Part shown: positions 30,740 to 41,649 of the stretch, in pieces
Layout of the letters: each line of letters starts with the position of its first letter
How positions within the stretch are numbered: position 1 is the stretch's first letter
Assembly: GCA_947396885.1 (NCBI GenBank)
Contig: OX377201.1
Span: 10,492,332 to 10,556,331 of the forward strand
Source: Heligmosomoides polygyrus polygyrus
Lineage: Eukaryota; Nematoda; Chromadorea; Rhabditida; Heligmosomidae
Direction of reading: 5' to 3'
DNA length: 64,000 nt
Notes under the pieces: model-generated
Database searches by the model: none
What the model was told of the DNA's origin: nothing
The model's input: the letters and a program-made list of their open reading frames with translations, nothing else
Program-made: the position numbers and the translations under genes

Positions 30740-32146
30740 TTACATAAACTTTGTTACCCTAGTAATGCTTGAAAATTCATCCCAGTATTGATACGAATCA
30801 CCTGTATCACCTGTCGTCCGTTGATCATCGACTTGCTCGAGCGGGCGCCAGCAGCGTCTCCATTCGTCCCTGTCGCGTGCCAGAGTGGTCCAATGGATCC
30901 TCCTCGCTCGAGGGACACGAAGAGCGTCATATCGGTCGTTCAGGGCTTTCACGAAGAAGTCCGACCAACGCGTTGGTGGGCGTCCTGGTGTTCTTTTGAC
31001 ATCCCGCGGAATCCAATCTGTGACGACTCTCGTCCAGCGGGTGTCTGCGAATCGCATTACGTGGCCGGCCCACCTAATTTTCGAAAACTTGGCCCATGCG
31101 ACAGCGTCTCTGATCTTCGAACGTCGGCGAAGCTCGGAACTCCGGAGGCCTTCTCTCACTTGCGTGAGTCGTGTCACTCCGAGCATCGTCCTCTCGATTC
31201 CACGCTGCGGGACGCTGATCGCGTGTTCATCCTGCTTTCGTATAACCCAGGTCTCTGAGGCGTATGTTAGGGCAGGAAGAACAGTGGAGTCGAATAGGTG
31301 GGCACGGAGTCGGACGTTCTTCGTTTTCTTCACGACTTCTTCGACGCTCTTGAAAGCTCCCCAAGCCGCTCGTTTCCTCCTGCTCAGCTCTGGTGCTAGG
31401 TCGTTGGCCATGTTGACTTCGCGACCCAGATACACATAGCTGGAGCATTCGGAGATGTTCGTTCCGTTGAGCGAGAAGGGGACATCAGAAACCCATCCGT
31501 TCCTCATGAACATCGTCTTCGTAAGATTCAGCTGCAGTCCAACCCTTCCACATACACGATCGAAGTCGGCCAGCATTCGTCCCGCCTGACTGATGCTCGG
31601 CGTTATGAGCACGTCGTCAGCGAAGCGAAGATGGTGCAGTTGCCGGCCGTCGACCTTCACTCCCATGTCTTCCCATTCTAGTTCGCGCATGAGGTTTTCG
31701 AGGGTGGCGCTGAAGAGCTTCGGGGATATGGTATCCCCTTGTCGAACCCCTCTCTTCACGTCAATGACGACGTCATTGTAGAATGGTGAGATCTTGGTCG
31801 TGAATCCACTGTACAGCTCTCGAAGGACCCTGATGTACTGAGTAGGAACGCCCTGGGTGAGCAGGGCTTCCATGACCGCTTCAGTCTCGACGGAGTCGAA
31901 TGCCTTCTTCAGGTCGATGAACGTAAGGCACAGCGGCAGCTTGTACTCTCGCGACACTTCGATGAGCTTCGTAATGGTGTGTACGTGGTCGATCGTGCTT
32001 AATCCTCTCCGAAATCCTGCTTGTTCGCATGGCTGTCCTTCGTCCAGCGTTCTGCTAATCCTATTCAGGATGACTCGAGTGAACAGCTTGTAGACTACGG
32101 GAAAAAAATGGGTGTGCATTTTCGCAGATCGGGCGATAGTTGCCAA
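30740..32146 (-). pseudogene. RTE reverse transcriptase, truncated, 468 codons open
   Basis: The frame covers KAFDSVE (motif A), VRQGDTISPKLF (motif B) and the C-terminal [11 protein letters not shown] and GRPPTRWSD blocks. Motif C reads FADDVLI: one codon (Ile) is missing from FADDIVLI. Near 32100-32130 about 20 bp of unrelated sequence replaces the family text (GNYRPICENAHPFF), shifting the frame. At the 3' end one C is missing, so the stop in the tail is bypassed and the frame runs through the tail into flanking DNA. Confidence 0.85.
30787..30798. repeat. Target-site duplication, left (RTE copy 2)
   Basis: ATTGATACGAAT, repeated perfectly at 32282-32293. Confidence 0.9.
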
Positions 32147-32281
32147 TGTCGTGCACGTCTCCCTTCTTGTACAGCAAAACGGTCTTGCTGGTCTTCCACT
32201 GAGATGGAACCTTGCATTCGGACAGGTAGCGTGTGAAGAGCCGCGCCAAGGTATTGATGAGCGCTGGCGGGAAGAAAGAAG
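30799..32281 (-). mobile_element. 5'-truncated RTE, family A, copy 2
   Basis: Flanked by a perfect 12-bp target duplication. The 3' tail holds about two ACAGGTGAT units. The 5' end falls in the RT just after the thumb of block 0 (PPALINTLARL, about 32275), followed by ~9 extra bases (AGAAAGAAG) before the duplication. Very similar in sequence to copy 1. It lies between the two hAT-like ends. Confidence 0.92.
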
Positions 32282-32293
32282 ATTGATACGAAT
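32282..32293. repeat. Target-site duplication, right (RTE copy 2)
   Basis: ATTGATACGAAT, perfect partner of 30787-30798. Confidence 0.9.
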
Positions 32294-32449
32294 ACAAGGA
32301 TTTTTATTGTTATATGTTGCTGGAAAAGAGTCGTGTGCTGCATTGCCCGCTTCTTGAATTTGTTAAGGACAGCTTAGTTAATAGTACCATTATGGAAATA
32401 TAATTATGAAAAATTAAAGTTAATTATAATTATGAAAGTAATGAGTTTT

Positions 32450-32560
32450 GAGCCATTTCCGTTTCTGTGTCTCGTATTCCTTTTTCCGCACATCTTTTTG
32501 AGCTCCTCCGTACCGTATTCCGTGTTCCGCTTTTCTCGAACGAATTTCAACACATCCCTG
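32450..32560 (-). mobile_element. hAT-like end, inverted
   Basis: Ends CACATCCCTG, with TATTCCGTGTTCCGC motifs inside, the inverted partner type of 29338-29460. If paired, the element would be 3.2 kb and the RTE copy 2 would lie inside it. Confidence 0.4.
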
Positions 32561-32871
32561 ACGTTGCTTTTTGAATAGCACTTTTCCATTTTTCCACACT
32601 TAACGGGATAATCAGAGAATACAATCTTTGAATTCAACTGCAAGGACTGCATTCAGAAAAGATTCGATAAGCTTTTTTGACTCGCATTGTTAAAAATTGG
32701 ACTTAACCGCTTTTGATAACGCCTCTACTGTTGACTGAAAAGGTTCAACTACAAGTTATACTACTTTCGTGACGTCAGCAACATACAAATTTGAAAGATT
32801 CGTAGAATAGAGCATATTTAGTCTGAACATATGCATAAATTATAAAGCTAAATCGCTTTAAAAAAATCAAG

Positions 32872-33281
32872 GCTCGGATTCATGAACGCGGCAGGCGATG
32901 AATCTTACCGCGATTTACCTCGATAGCCATTTATCGCATGTACGCTTACCTAGAACTTACCTATGTTTCTGACCGCCAAAGCAAGGTTTTTGCTCCGCTA
33001 CTAATTTCTGACCCAATGCGCTAGCAACTCACCTTCTAGGCTCCCCAGTCGAGTATTGATTTGGCGGGTGAGTTGGCAACGGACCAGGGTCGTTGCGTTG
33101 CGTCAGAAATTAGTAGGGGAGCAAAACCCTTGCTTTGGCTGTAAAAGTTCCTTGACAAAGTAGCATTTATCTCAAACCTTACCGCTGATTTTTCCCGCCG
33201 CTCATTCATGAATCGCGGGTAAGTGGGGGGTTGGGATAGATTTTACGCTTACCGGCCTGTAAGTCGTTCATGAATCCGAGC
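32872..33281. mobile_element. 410-bp MITE with 17-bp TIRs and AAG duplication
   Basis: Ends GCTCGGATTCATGAACG and CGTTCATGAATCCGAGC are perfect inverses, flanked by AAG on each side (32869-32871, 33282-33284). The interior is also palindromic (CAAAGCAAGG...CCTTGCTTTG; AATTTCTGAC...GTCAGAAATT). A 3-bp duplication fits PIF/Harbinger-like mobilisation. A diverged relative is at 61508-61901. Confidence 0.88.
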
Positions 33282-33384
33282 AAGGTTCGGCTTCATGCAA
33301 ATCATGGAAAAAGTCCACTTTGCAGATTAAAGTCATTTTGTCTAAGCATCAGGTGGTTGTTACTTACAATGAGCTGCAAGCTTG

Positions 33385-33530
33385 TTACGATCGAAACTCT
33401 AGCGCTAGGCGGAACTCAAACCCACAGATTCTCCTTAACGAGCAGGGTGTATTACAACTCTGCACCACCGGCGCGTTTGAGCGCTTCGACTCTCGCCTGG
33501 TGCTCGAGTTTAGATCGCAACAAGACATCG
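33385..33530. mobile_element. tRNA-like foldback element, diverged copy (family S2)
   Basis: The left part matches the left arm of 48173-48448 (GATCGAAACTC, GGCGGAACTCAAACCCAC, CTGCACCACCGGCGC). After GTTTGAGCG it jumps to the end of the right arm (CTCGCCTGGTGCTCGAG, GATCGCAACAAGACATC), so the centre and most of the right tRNA-like unit are deleted. Confidence 0.65.
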
Positions 33531-33754
33531 CTATACCAAAGTTCGCTGATGTCTTTTGTCTAGAAGTGAATTATTTTTTGGCTCAATAAATGTTCTCTGC
33601 TCAATGCGAACGTATGTGCGATCGAGTGTGGAGTCAGGAGCTGCACTGTTCGACCCAATGAAGAAGAAAGACACTGATGGTGAGGTTTCAGAAAATGTTC
33701 AAATCAACTACACTAATAAATCAATGTTGAAGTGTGATTCCATGAACTATGTTT

Positions 33755-35110
33755 GCAGATGACGCAAAAAATATATGGAACTTATAATAATTCGAATCAG
33801 TTAGAAGTTTATAGTGCTTTAATAAAATCTGTATCAAAAATGATGGAGTGGGTTCCAGCATGGAAAATCCTACGATGGAATATAAAATCAACAATAATGT
33901 TTTGGTATAGATAGTACTCCACGCGATCTTGGCGTTCATCTCCTTTCAGGACTACGATTTGAAAATCAAATCAGCATCACCGTTCGGAAGACCTTTTCAG
34001 TCATGTTTTTTATCTTAAGAAATACATACTCCAATGATCCTGTAGAGGACGAAGTTCATCAGCTCTGAGAAGTGCGCTGGATCGATCCTAGACTGCCAAA
34101 GGGTAACGATCGAGAAGGTGGAAGAATTCCGCTACCTCGGAAGTGACCTATCCGAGGATAAAAGTGTGGACCAGGCGGTCAGGGGACGGATAAACGCAGC
34201 CTGGCTCATATGGATGGAGTCCACAGGGATCCTCTGCGACCGTAGATGCTCCAGGACGCTCAAAGGCAAGCTCTATAGAACCGTTGCGAGACCTGTCCTC
34301 CCCTACGGCAGTGAGTGCTGGGCCCTGGGTAAGGCGCAGGAGCGGCAACTGCACGCGGCGGAGATGAGGATGCTGAGGTGGGCATGTGGATGGACCCGTC
34401 GGGACAAGGTGCGAAACGAGGATGTTAGGGCAGTGATGAAGACAGCCCCGATCCAGCTGAAGATGAGAGAGCAGCGCCTGGCCCTAGATTTCGAGGCACC
34501 CGGAAAGCGTCCGAGAGGAGCCCCAAGGAAAAGTTGGAAGGACGTCATCAAGAGAGATCCCGCCGAAGTCGGCGCCACGGCAGATGACGCCCTTGATAGA
34601 ATGAGGTGGCGACAGATGACAAGAACAGCGGACCCTGCGACTGCGTGAGACTAAACGCTCAGGAGAAGAAGAATGATCCTGCAGTACTGCTGGAGCTTTT
34701 TAAAATTTATGTAATCCCAATTATAGAATACGGTTCCCAAATATGGAGTCCTATACAAAAGACAGACAAATAAAACTAGAAAAAATACAGAGAACTTTCA
34801 CATGAATCTTAATGTTTAAATGTTTTCCATGTGCCGATTACCCAAGGAGCATACCTAACTACAAGGAGCGGCTAAGATTTTTCAACTTTCGTAGTCTTCT
34901 ATATCGATGAGTGATTAACGATCTAACATTTTGGTTTAAAATATTGATGGAGAGCTTAAACTAAAAGCTAGTAAATATTGGATTTTGAGAGCCAGTCGAG
35001 GTCGTATGAGTACGCTGTCACTGAACTGTGAAGAAATTCATAGTAGACACGAAAATAGGCTATTAAACTCACTGTTCTTTCGAGCAGCGAGATGGTTCAA
35101 TTCATTCCAC
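33755..35110 (+). pseudogene. LINE RT relic (family C), split by a family B insertion
   Basis: Before the insertion, shifted frames read a DDAK(I)Y block after motif C, MMEWVPAWKI, and STPRDLGVHLSF. After it: LLELFKIYVIPIIEYGSQIW then SPIQKTD, YKERLRFFNFRSLLYR, and near 35060 RLLNSLFFRAARWFNS. This is the C-terminal half of a CR1/Jockey-type RT (the DLGV, YV.P..EY...W.P and YKERL blocks are typical). Many stops. The family B element at 34044-34671 sits in the middle. Confidence 0.7.
34044..34671 (+). mobile_element. 5'-truncated LINE, family B, copy 2 (nested)
   Basis: Flanked by AATGATCCTG at 34034-34043 and 34672-34681. It contains the RT C-terminus (open frame 34118-34648): YLGSDLSEDKSVDQAVRGRI, GSECWALGKAQERQLHAAEM, LRWACGWTRRDKVRN. 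The RWYGHVLRR block is deleted between REQRL and ALDFEAPGKRP. The tail is a short GAAGAAG run. Confidence 0.85.
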
Positions 35111-35641
35111 GCAATGTTATAGAGGCACCCAATGTTCCGACTTAAAAAAAAGACTTAAAAATAGATCTGCTATCAACTCTTCACATAGCAGATCTGTAAA
35201 CACCATCTGTATGGATCAATGGAGTTCAGGATAAAGTGATCTTGATTATCCCGGCATATGAAGCACGGCATTCGCTTTTTGTTTATGCAGCTACACGAAG
35301 GAAACAAGAAATTAGAAGAAGAATACAGGCTACAATAATTATACCGTTTCTTTCTCAATAGCAGAGGCGGACAACCTTACTATTATTACATAACGCTAGC
35401 ATCCTATTATAAGGATAAATAATAATAATTCTTTAGACGTCCCCCTTATGGCTCTATTACACACATGTGCTCCGATATTTATCTCGACAGTGTTCAATTA
35501 TTCTCAAGGACTATAACGACGACATATCTATATCCATATTGCTCGACTGTTCTCGCGATTATAACGACTATACTGCTTATATATCGACATATATATATTT
35601 CACAAATATGTGCATTGTAATAAATAAATATAAATAAACAA
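35111..35641. other. No gene; (ATAA)-rich tail-like segment near 35605
   Basis: About 35605-35638 has GTGCATTGTAATAAATAAATA, resembling a LINE tail. Nothing recognisable is seen in the rest. Confidence 0.3.
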
Positions 35642-36849
35642 CAGGGTGTCTCAAAAAATGTATGTACTGTTTGAAAGCTGATAACTTCGCTTACAGTAAA
35701 GCTACAAAAAAATTGAGAGCTCTTATGAAAGCATAAAAAATGTAAATTTTTGACATATGAGCGATATGGAACGCGCTATGCACTCGTCTGAAATTTTGCA
35801 TTTTAAACTCGATTGTGCTTCGCTTGAATACTTGTCCCACTTTCTTCACAAAGTGGCCGTTTTGATTAATTTGTGCTTCTTTCAAGGTCAGAAATTAAAA
35901 ACACACTACAGGCTTGCGACAAATTTAGGAAATGTCAAAAAATGCAGGTACTATATGGATGGTTCTAACATTGCTGCTAGTGAAGCTTTTGAAAATGTTT
36001 GAGACTCATGTGCAAGCACAAGGCAACCACATTCCTGTAGTTTAAATAGTCAAGATTGCGCCATGTCCCCGCATTGCATTTCAGACATGGTTGATTGTTG
36101 AGGAACCGTACGCGTGATTCAATTTTGTGGCAAAACGCCTGTGCAGTTCGACGATGTTTTCAAACTTTCAGTAGCACTTCATGATAAAGTTCTTCTCTTT
36201 GAAGGAAAGCCTAGAGCCGATCACGAATCTAGTTATGGGCTCAGATATCTAGAGAGCGTTACTAGAGCGATAGCGAGATCGATAAATTGCGCAATCAGTA
36301 AACTCATATGTATGTCAAGTGTCCTTCACGTGATTGTTAAATTATAAAAGTTAAAAGAAGCACAGTGCGGGTTAATGTGGCCAATTAATAGCAAGACTGT
36401 AGCAAGCATTCAGCCCGTGCACAATCCATCGAGTCTAAAATGAACGGTTCCAGACGGGTGCATGGCGCAATCTTAACTATTTGCAAAATCTTTTAAATGG
36501 ATCTCAAACATCTTGAAAAGCTTCACTAGCAGCAATGTTAGAACCTTTCAAATAGTACCTGCATTCGCTAGGATACCCTGCATTTTTTGCAAGCCGTTGT
36601 GTATATTCAAGTTCTGAACCTTAAAAACACAAATTAATCAGCGCGGCTACTTTATGGGGAAACTATAGGAAGTATTCAAGCGAAGCACAATTAAGAGAGT
36701 ATAAAAATGCTAATTTTCAGACGGGTGCAAGGCGCATTCCATGACGCTCATATGTCAGAAAATTTCCATTTTTTAAAGCTTTTATATGAGACCTTAACTT
36801 CTTCAGTACCTTTGCTGAGAGCAAACCTCACATTTTCGGAGACACCCTG
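35642..36849. mobile_element. Long-TIR DNA transposon, copy 2
   Basis: Starts CAGGGTGTCTCAAAAAATGT and ends GGAGACACCCTG. Like copy 1 (6178-7283) it has long inverted terminal regions carrying ACATATGAGCG and TGAAATTTTGCATTTTA. TA follows the right end. No transposase frame. Confidence 0.75.
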
Positions 36850-36895
36850 TACAACCTTATACCTCATTGTTTTCAACGATCTCTATTTTTTTGAG

Positions 36896-37184
36896 GGGCG
36901 CGTGGAGCGCAATCGGAGGGGGCGCCGGCTGTCGCCTACACCCGATACCAGGTTGCTGGTTCGGATTTCGCGCCCAGGCCAACCAAGCCTTCCATCCCTC
37001 CGGGGTCGGTGAACTGGTACCAGACTTGTCTGGGAAGGATAAAGCGCTGACTTGTTCATCGGCTGGCCGCCGCAATTGTATGGCCAAATACGCATTCAAC
37101 TCGCCTCCACGACATCCCGTAGAAGTAGAGCGCGTGGCGCATCCCAAAGGAGATTGAATAACGCCGTCCTTCATCCTTTATCCT
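36896..37184 (+). mobile_element. SINE S1, full length, target duplication
   Basis: Complete copy (A box GAGCGCAATCGG, B-box-like GGTTCGGATTTCG) with flanks CTATTTTTTTGA and CTATTTTTTGA. It lacks four bases of the AAGTCATTG box. Confidence 0.88.
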
Positions 37185-37842
37185 ATTTTTTGATCATTCG
37201 TTACTTGAAATTAGAGGGAGAGTTTGGTGGTGTTAATAAACAATGTGAAAATGGGTGTGCATGTTCGTTTCGCCACTATCCTCAGACGAACCTTTGTTTA
37301 GCCTCCTCCCGTGGCTTTTCATGAAGAGGAGGAGTGCTAAGCTAGGGGTGGCGTAAGGCTACTAGGAAAGAGAAGAATGATGATGCAAAAGAGTAGAAAA
37401 AGGGAAAGTAATCCTACGGAAAACGATTTTTAGGTAAAAAAGTGTGAAAAACTGACGTTTGATAGTCAGGGAAGTGGCGCGCCACTGCAGTTTGCAATGG
37501 CGCGCACTTTCTTCCACATAAAAAACGAAGTCGTTAATACAAAAGGAAGTTTATTATTCTCTAAGTACTTCTTTTAGGAACTTTATTAGGTTATCCTTGT
37601 AGTCATTGAACCCAAATTTGTAGTAAATTAATTTATGCCTATAAATGCACTTAATGATACCAGCTATGAATAAATCCTCGCTATACCCAAATTGGCTACT
37701 GCTCTCCTTTTCGCTGTTTCATTTAATTAGTGTTTTAGGTAGATTATAAGAATGAAACAAAGCTTTAACTACATGTGAGTAATATGTTCTGCTTCTCGAG
37801 TTCTTAAGCATAACACGCCTGGAAATTTTCATAATTCCTTTC
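37185..37842. other. No gene; GC hairpin at about 37475-37508
   Basis: GTGGCGCGCCACTGCA and TTGCAATGGCGCGCAC form an imperfect palindrome in otherwise AT-rich DNA. No coding region recognised. Confidence 0.3.
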
Positions 37843-38330
37843 GGATCTATCCTAGTCCGAGGGGGGCACATAACTAAAAAGTAGGTAACAAAATGAATTG
37901 AGACTTACCGAGCAACTCCTAGAGAACAAGTAGGAATTTAAAAGAAACCAAAAACGAACGAGCAAACAAAAAATAAAAAATGGCCGCGGTTCACAACCAT
38001 CTCGGCGAGCAAAGAGCGGTGAAATAGAGTCACGCCGCGTGCTGACCGTCGGTTGACATGTTATAACCAGGATCTAACATGGTGAGGAGGGCGCATGAAG
38101 CCGCATGCCGCGTGCTGACCCCCACCTGACATGTTATAACCAAGATCCAACATGGTGAGGAGGGACTTTGCCAGCTTACAACCGCAACAAAAGTAATTTT
38201 TCGTTTTTTTCTTTGTGACTTTTTCTTGTTTAGGTCCTGTGTTGTTCCGTAGGAGCCGATCTGTAAGTCTTGAGTGAATTTGTTACATAAAATACTTTTT
38301 AGTTATGTGCCCCCGGACTAGGATAGATCC
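37843..38330. mobile_element. DNA element with ~60-bp TIRs
   Basis: Left GGATCTATCCTAGTCCG and GGGGGCACATAACTAAAAAG are matched inverted by the right CTTTTTAGTTATGTGCCCCC and CGGACTAGGATAGATCC. A second, diverged right end (TTTTTAGTTATGTGGCCCCC, 38332-38365) follows in tandem. Two 60-bp direct repeats (GACATGTTATAACCA) lie inside. No transposase. Confidence 0.8.
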
Positions 38331-38365
38331 CTTTTTAGTTATGTGGCCCCCTGGAATAGGATAGT

Positions 38366-38914
38366 GTGTGCAGCCTACAGCGGAAGCCCAGAGAACGCTT
38401 TTTCAACGATCTGATGTCAAAGACACTGCGGCGCTCTTTCGTTACGATTCTGATAATGAGCTCGCAAGGGTAGCTAGCTATTATCACTAACCCAAGGCCA
38501 CCCCACTAATTGCTAGAAAGTCAATGTATAGATGAAGGATTTGCCTGTAGAAGAGCCATCAGAAGCATGGGAGCGATCAGAACTACCGTTAGCTTGGAAC
38601 ACGTCCACAGAAGGGGGAAATCATGGTGGCTGGGCGAAACACATTCGTGGCACACCAGGCAAGGTGTGCGTGTCATGACTGCGTCCGATGTTCCAGTTCC
38701 TGCCTAGACGGGCCGACAACGAGTCACTTCCCTGGCATGACTACGAGCTTTGTCCAACGTCTAAACGCGGATTTTCTCAACGACAAAAAAGCCCTTCTTT
38801 AGCCCCAGTCCTAATTCAGAAAGTTTTTGCGGCATCGCTTAGAAGTAGAATTTATGCCTCATCGACCGGATTTGGATAGACGACGATCATGAGGAGAAAC
38901 CAAAGAAAGGACTA
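38366..38914. other. No gene recognised
   Basis: Short open frames (65 and 63 codons at 38510 and 38688) without a family. No shared repeat seen. Confidence 0.25.
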
Positions 38915-39175
38915 GGTTGCGCAGTCGGAAGGGACTCACCTCTTTCTTCCATTTCGAATGGATTCATGGTCCGGTTTCCTCTGATATCAACAAACCTTTC
39001 AATACCTCTGAGGTCTGTTGATTGTCTTAACCCCGGCAAGGATAAAATACTGATTTTACATGGGCACACCATGTCACTGTAATGCGCATTAAGTTTGCCT
39101 CCACGAGATCGAGAGGATAAGAGTGGAATGGATGGCGCATCTCAAAACGGATTATGTGACGCTGAACATTATCCA
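38915..39175 (+). mobile_element. SINE S1, old diverged copy
   Basis: GGTTGCGCAGTCGGAAGG head remnant, GGCAAGGATAAAATACTGAT body, and ATGGATGGCGCATCTCAAAA tail box are in the right order. Confidence 0.5.
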
Positions 39176-39211
39176 TTTTATTTTTATTTGTTTAGCATTC
39201 ATTAGATTATT

Positions 39212-39506
39212 GGGCGCGTGTAGCGCAGTCAGAGGAGGCGCCGACTGTCGCGTGCACCCGATATCAGGCTCCTGGGTAGGGTTTTCCGCCCAGGTCAACG
39301 AAGCCTTCCATCCGTCCGGGGTCGGTGAATTGGTTCCAGACGTGTCTGGGAAGGATAAAGCGCTGACTTGTTCATCGGCTGGCCACTGCAAGTCATTGTA
39401 TTGCCAAATACGCATTCATATCGCCTCCACGACATACCGTGGAAGTAGAATGCGTGGCGCATTCCAAAACGGATTGAGTAGCGCCGTCCTTTATCCTTTA
39501 TCCTTC
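39212..39506 (+). mobile_element. SINE S1, full length with 8-bp target duplication
   Basis: Flanked by AGATTATT at 39204-39211 and 39507-39514. Clean TTTATCCTTTATCC tail. One of the best-preserved copies. Confidence 0.92.
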
Positions 39507-39515
39507 AGATTATTA

Positions 39516-40572
39516 CATATGGAAGGAGGAGCACCTATCTTTTCGGCAGGATGTATGAGTGGCGCGTCTTCGGAAGTCAGTACAAATGTCGAACTGCTGG
39601 GATGCGCCAGGAATGCCACTTCCACATGAAATCATCAATGCACTATGAACACCAACACGTGTGCTCTGCGGAACACTATCCGACTGAGCCTGAATAAAGG
39701 TTGGACATCTAAGAGAGAGCCAGAACCTTATTCTGTTCGATGGATAAGCGACATTTCCAACCAGTTCGCCAATTGTGTTACCACTACTACATATTGCAGC
39801 TATTCTTCTTTTCATCGTCAACGCCGTGATTGTTCTACATCTTCTACATCTTCTCCGTCTTCTTTGTCTCATACCCGTCTATCCTTTTATTCCTCTCATT
39901 CTTCCTCCTTCGCCTATGCCTCACGTCTCGTGTGCAGGGATAGAGTATGCTTTGATCTTACGCTCAATTCATCCGGTTCGTTGTGCTGTTGCCGATGACG
40001 TTGATGAGGTGATGCATTCGTTTCCGACCGAATAGTCAGCCAGCTCATCCGTGTCACGAAGATAAGAGCTCCCCTTGTTCTGTCTCCTCGTCATGAACAC
40101 TCCTCGCTCCCTCGGGACGCGAATTAAAGGCTTATTCGTCCACCATTCCTCTTCCTTGTCGACAAAGCGCTCGACTCTATGGTAGTTGGATCGCTGCTCC
40201 TTCCGCCTCTACTTAGATGCCGTTAGACCCAAAGATGGGACCACTCTTTTTAAGTTAAAGCCTCGAAGAGCGGCTTGACGCTGGGTTTGTTAGTTGTGCG
40301 CCAGAAGCCAACTCTGTCAGTGAGTCATGACGTTACTGACATCTGGATTCCCACGGGGTGGTCGGGGCTGTTACACAGCTCATCCAGCTCTTCGCAGCCA
40401 TATTCACTTAGCTCTTCGTGTACAAGACGAACAATGCCGTCTTCGAACTATGTACTTCCTATGCTTATTGCCCTCTAGAACTCCACGTTGTTTTCGCCTT
40501 TGTTTTAGAGAACATTTTTATTCGATGTCTCTCTAAATGCACAGCCGGACGGCGTCACAAACTTAGGGAGGT
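39516..40572. other. No gene recognised
   Basis: Open frames on both strands up to 119 codons, with low-complexity Ser/His/Arg-rich products (39513-39872 minus, 39645-39998 plus). A faint VDKALDSM stretch at about 40160 could be RT motif A decay. No firm assignment. Confidence 0.25.
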
Positions 40573-40880
40573 CGCCCCGTTGATCATCGACGGGCGCCAG
40601 CAGCGTCTCCATTCGTCCCTCTCACGTGCCAGAGTGCTCCAATGGATCCTCCTCGCTCGAGGGACACGAAGAGCGTAATATCGGTCGTTCAAGGCTTTCA
40701 CGAAGAAGTCCGATCGACGCTTTTGTGGGCGTCCTGGTGTTCTCTTGATATCCTGCTGAATCTAGTCAGTGACGACTCTCGTACAGCGGGTGTCTGCGAA
40801 GCGCATTACGTGGCCGGCCCACCTAATTTTCGACAACTTGTCCTACGTGACAGCGTCTCTGATCTTCGAAGATTTAAAGA
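40573..40880 (-). mobile_element. RTE family A, copy 4 (internal 3' fragment)
   Basis: Matches copy 1 from near the stop (GTTGATCATCGAC) to the RT C-terminal region (CTCTGATCTTCGAA). It lacks the ACAGGTGAT tail, lacks a 10-bp CTTGCTCGAG piece, and has more substitutions than copies 1-3. No target duplication seen. Confidence 0.8.
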
Positions 40881-41004
40881 CTTTAAAATAAATAAGAAGA
40901 ATATCTGCTCTAGACTAAAGGAAGCTCTAGATTATGAAAATCGACAAGGATTTTGTGCTTGTAGAAGTGGGCGGACGGAGTCTTTGCAATCTGCTATATG
41001 AAAA

Positions 41005-41275
41005 CATGTAAGATAAAGGGTAACGAGTGAGGTTACTCAAACCCTTTTGGAATGCGCCACGCATTTTACTTCTACGAGATATCGTAGTAGCAATTTGAAT
41101 GCGCATTCTTGCGTATACAATGACTTTTTGTGGCCAGTCGATGAACAAGTCAGGGTTTTGTCCTTTCTGGACAAATCTGGTGCCAATTCGCCGGCCCCCT
41201 AAGGATGCAAGGCTTGATTGCCCTGGGCTGGAAATCCAAACCAGCAGCCTGGTATCGGGTGTACGCGACAGCGCT
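41005..41275 (-). mobile_element. SINE S1, reverse copy, head truncated
   Basis: Tail, GATGCGCCACGC-type box, GGCCAGTCGATGAACAAGTC body and GGTATCGGGTGTACGCGACA are present. The A box part is lost after GCGCTACAACGC. Confidence 0.7.
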
Positions 41276-41649
41276 ACAACGCTCCTATAAAATTAATTTA
41301 AAAATCAGTAGGTACGAGAAATTCACACGAACGTATCCATTAATAACATTTTCCGTAATACTACAATCCAATTGTTGACGTCTCATCAGAAAGTGCAAGC
41401 GCTTAGGTCAGAAAAGGTTTGTACAACTTTTTGCTCTTTTAATTTCAGAGTCAACTCTGTTCAAAATCACGATATTGATTGCTTCAAAACTGGCTAAATT
41501 TTGCGAAATTTTTGTCTAGACGTCTGTTATGTATCGTGCCTAAAGACTCATAGCCTAAACGAAGCTACATATGGCCGGAAGGTGTAAATGGTCCCGTGAA
41601 TGACAAATACCCATAAACCTGAATAAAACTCGTATGTTTTCGTTGAATT

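Noticed and set aside
40100..40260. Decayed RT motif A (VDKALDSM)
   Set aside because: No neighbouring RT motifs could be aligned in any frame.
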